Below, one piece after another: positions 62,600 to 64,000 of a DNA stretch of 64,000 bases. The translations under genes were made by a program, and so were the position numbers. The stretch covers positions 1,835,001 through 1,899,000 of the forward strand of contig NZ_AP018498.1 of the NCBI RefSeq assembly GCF_003569745.1, written 5' to 3'. The stretch comes from Altererythrobacter sp. B11 (GTDB taxonomy: Bacteria; Pseudomonadota; Alphaproteobacteria; Sphingomonadales; Sphingomonadaceae). Below the pieces are notes generated by a model. The model saw nothing but the letters and a program-made list of their open reading frames with translations. It made no database searches and was not told the origin of the DNA. The first letter of the stretch is position 1. Each line of letters begins with the position of its first letter.

Positions 62600-64000
62600 A
62601 TGCCTGATATCCCGACCACGCCCGGCAAGCGCCGGATCGAGATCGATCCCACCCTGATCGATCCGCCGCCACGCGCGCCCTTTGTCGAACTCGGGCTGAT
62701 GAGCAATTTCAGCTTCCTGCGCGGCGCGTCGGATGCGGTGGACCTCGTCACCACGGCCCGCGCCCTTGGCTATGATGCGATCGGCATTGCCGATGCCAAT
62801 TCCATGGCCGGCGTGGTTCGCATCCATACGGAAGCAAAAACGCTGAAGTTGAAGCCACTTATCGGCTGCCGCTTAGAACTGGTGGAAGGTTTTTCCTTCC
62901 TTGCCTATCCGGTGGATCGCGCAGCCTATGGCCGGCTGTGCCAGCTCATCTCTGCCGGCCGCATGGAGACCCTGCAAGGCGAGTGGCAGGAAAAGGGGGT
63001 CTGCGAAATATCCGTGGCCATGCTGGCGGAGCGTGCCGAGGGGCTGCAATTGATCCTCCTGCCGCCGGAGGATCTGGATCAGAGCTTCGATCTGGGCACC
63101 GCTCCGTTGGCGGGAGAGCAGGCGTTTTCATCGCCTTTGCGGCTGGTGCCGCCGCGTGGATCGCTGGCGGAGGTCTTGCCCGCGCTCGTGGAGCGACTGC
63201 CCAGCCTGCGGCATGTCGCGGCAAGCTTCCTTTATCGCGGCGATGATGTGGCGCGGATCGAACGGCTGGATGCACTGGCGCGCGCCCATGGGCTGTCGCT
63301 GCTGGCGACCAATGATGTGCATTACCATGCGGCGGAGCGGCGCCCTCTGCAGGATGTGATGACGGCGATCCGGCACAAGACGACGGTCGCCGCTGCGGGC
63401 TATCTCCTCCACGCCAATGCGGAACGGCACCTGAAATCGCCGGAGGAGATGTGCCGCCTGTTCCACCGCTGGCCCCATGCCATCGTGGCGTCACGCGAAG
63501 TGGCGGATAACTGCCGATTTTCGCTGGAGGAACTGCGCTATGAATATCCCCAGGAGGTCTATCCCGAAGGTCGCACGCCGCAGAAGCATCTGGAAGTCCT
63601 GACGCGGGAAGGGGCGGAGTGGCGCTATCCCGCAGGCGTGCCCGCCAGCGTGGCCGAGACGCTGGGCACGGAACTGGCGCTGATCGGCAAGCTCAAGCTT
63701 GCCCGCTATTTCCTGACCATCAAGGCGATCGTCGATTTTGCCCGGGGGCAGGAACCGCCAATCCTGTGCCAGGGCCGCGGCAGTGCCGCCAATTCGGCCG
63801 TATGCTATTGCCTTGGCATCACCTCGGTCGATCCGGCCCGGCACGCCCTGCTGTTCGATCGCTTCATTTCCGAAGAGCGGAACGAACCCCCGGATATCGA
63901 CGTCGATTTCGAACATGAGCGACGCGAAGAGGTGATCCAGCATCTCTACAGTCGCTACGGCCGCGATCGCGCGGGCCTGTGCGCTACGGTGATCCACTAC
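62600..64000 (+). CDS. dnaE2: Error-prone DNA polymerase III alpha subunit DnaE2 (N-terminal part)
   Basis: First 467 codons; the gene runs off the window. ATG 62600 (MPDIPTTPGKRR). PHP domain with ELGLMSNFSFLRGAS, LATNDVHYHAAERRPLQD, and then the polymerase entry motifs LCQGRGSAANSAVCYCLGIT and PPDIDVDFEHERREEVIQH, the latter carrying catalytic aspartates. DnaE2 carries out the translesion synthesis step of the ImuABC mutasome. It follows udgX by 38 bp, so it appears to be driven by the second SOS promoter or by read-through from imuAB. Confidence 0.95.
   Translation, partial: MPDIPTTPGKRRIEIDPTLIDPPPRAPFVELGLMSNFSFLRGASDAVDLVTTARALGYDAIGIADANSMAGVVRIHTEAKTLKLKPLIGCRLELVEGFSFLAYPVDRAAYGRLCQLISAGRMETLQGEWQEKGVCEISVAMLAERAEGLQLILLPPEDLDQSFDLGTAPLAGEQAFSSPLRLVPPRGSLAEVLPALVERLPSLRHVAASFLYRGDDVARIERLDALARAHGLSLLATNDVHYHAAERRPLQDVMTAIRHKTTVAAAGYLLHANAERHLKSPEEMCRLFHRWPHAIVASREVADNCRFSLEELRYEYPQEVYPEGRTPQKHLEVLTREGAEWRYPAGVPASVAETLGTELALIGKLKLARYFLTIKAIVDFARGQEPPILCQGRGSAANSAVCYCLGITSVDPARHALLFDRFISEERNEPPDIDVDFEHERREEVIQHLYSRYGRDRAGLCATVIHY

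Overview
The window is a high-GC alphaproteobacterial chromosome segment. It most likely comes from the order Sphingomonadales (Erythrobacteraceae or Sphingomonadaceae). The grounds are two GAAC-N7-GAAC LexA boxes of the alphaproteobacterial type, an imuA-imuB-dnaE2 mutasome, a DUF2842 protein next to 5-formyltetrahydrofolate cyclo-ligase, zapA beside a probable 6S RNA, and a PrsK/PrsR exopolysaccharide regulatory cluster. The assignment rests on gene content and motif reading only; no database search was possible.

Layout. 1-4442: core genes (photolyase C-terminus, cyclopropane-fatty-acid synthase-like methyltransferase, PilZ protein, SDR oxidoreductase, purF). 4589-28586: a genomic island of about 24 kb inserted into the 3' end of a tRNA-Pro(CGG) gene. 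It is bounded by a 28-bp exact direct repeat and carries a tyrosine integrase beside the tRNA. Its left part holds a HTH/ImmA-IrrE metalloprotease gene with an unknown partner, an ADP-ribosyltransferase-like gene, two DEDD-type 3'-5' exonuclease-like genes and two orphan genes. Its centre is a metal-resistance block: a His-rich exported protein, czcCBA, a HupE/UreJ-like protein, an anchor protein, an MFS transporter, a ChrC-like superoxide dismutase and chrA. Its right part is a mobilisation module: relaxase, MobC-like protein, a candidate oriT with a CATCCTGC nic-like site, and three unknown genes. The island looks like an integrative and mobilisable element; no type IV secretion genes are present.

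28820-44452: housekeeping genes. These are thyA; the branched-chain 2-oxoacid dehydrogenase E1alpha-E1beta-E2 operon with a terminator; tRNA-Asp; DUF2842 and 5-FTHF cyclo-ligase; 6S RNA; zapA; a glycolytic/pentose phosphate operon (tkt-gap-MOSC protein-pgk-class I aldolase) closed by a strong terminator; thiE; efp; an inositol-monophosphatase family gene; and tRNA-Leu. 44488-56827: an SLC13-type permease, an exopolysaccharide regulatory cluster (sugar transferase, prsK, prsR, TPR protein), a DUF475 membrane protein, panB and an APC amino-acid permease.

56888-64000: a stress protein, then an SOS-controlled DNA repair region. It contains imuA-imuB behind a LexA box, then a radical SAM protein and a DUF4130-UdgX fusion behind a second LexA box that overlaps an apparently leaderless promoter, and then dnaE2, which runs off the window. 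The UdgX/radical SAM pair therefore sits between the mutasome subunits, which makes this the most interesting chromosomal arrangement here. The most unusual accessory material is the unrecognised genes of the tRNA-Pro island.
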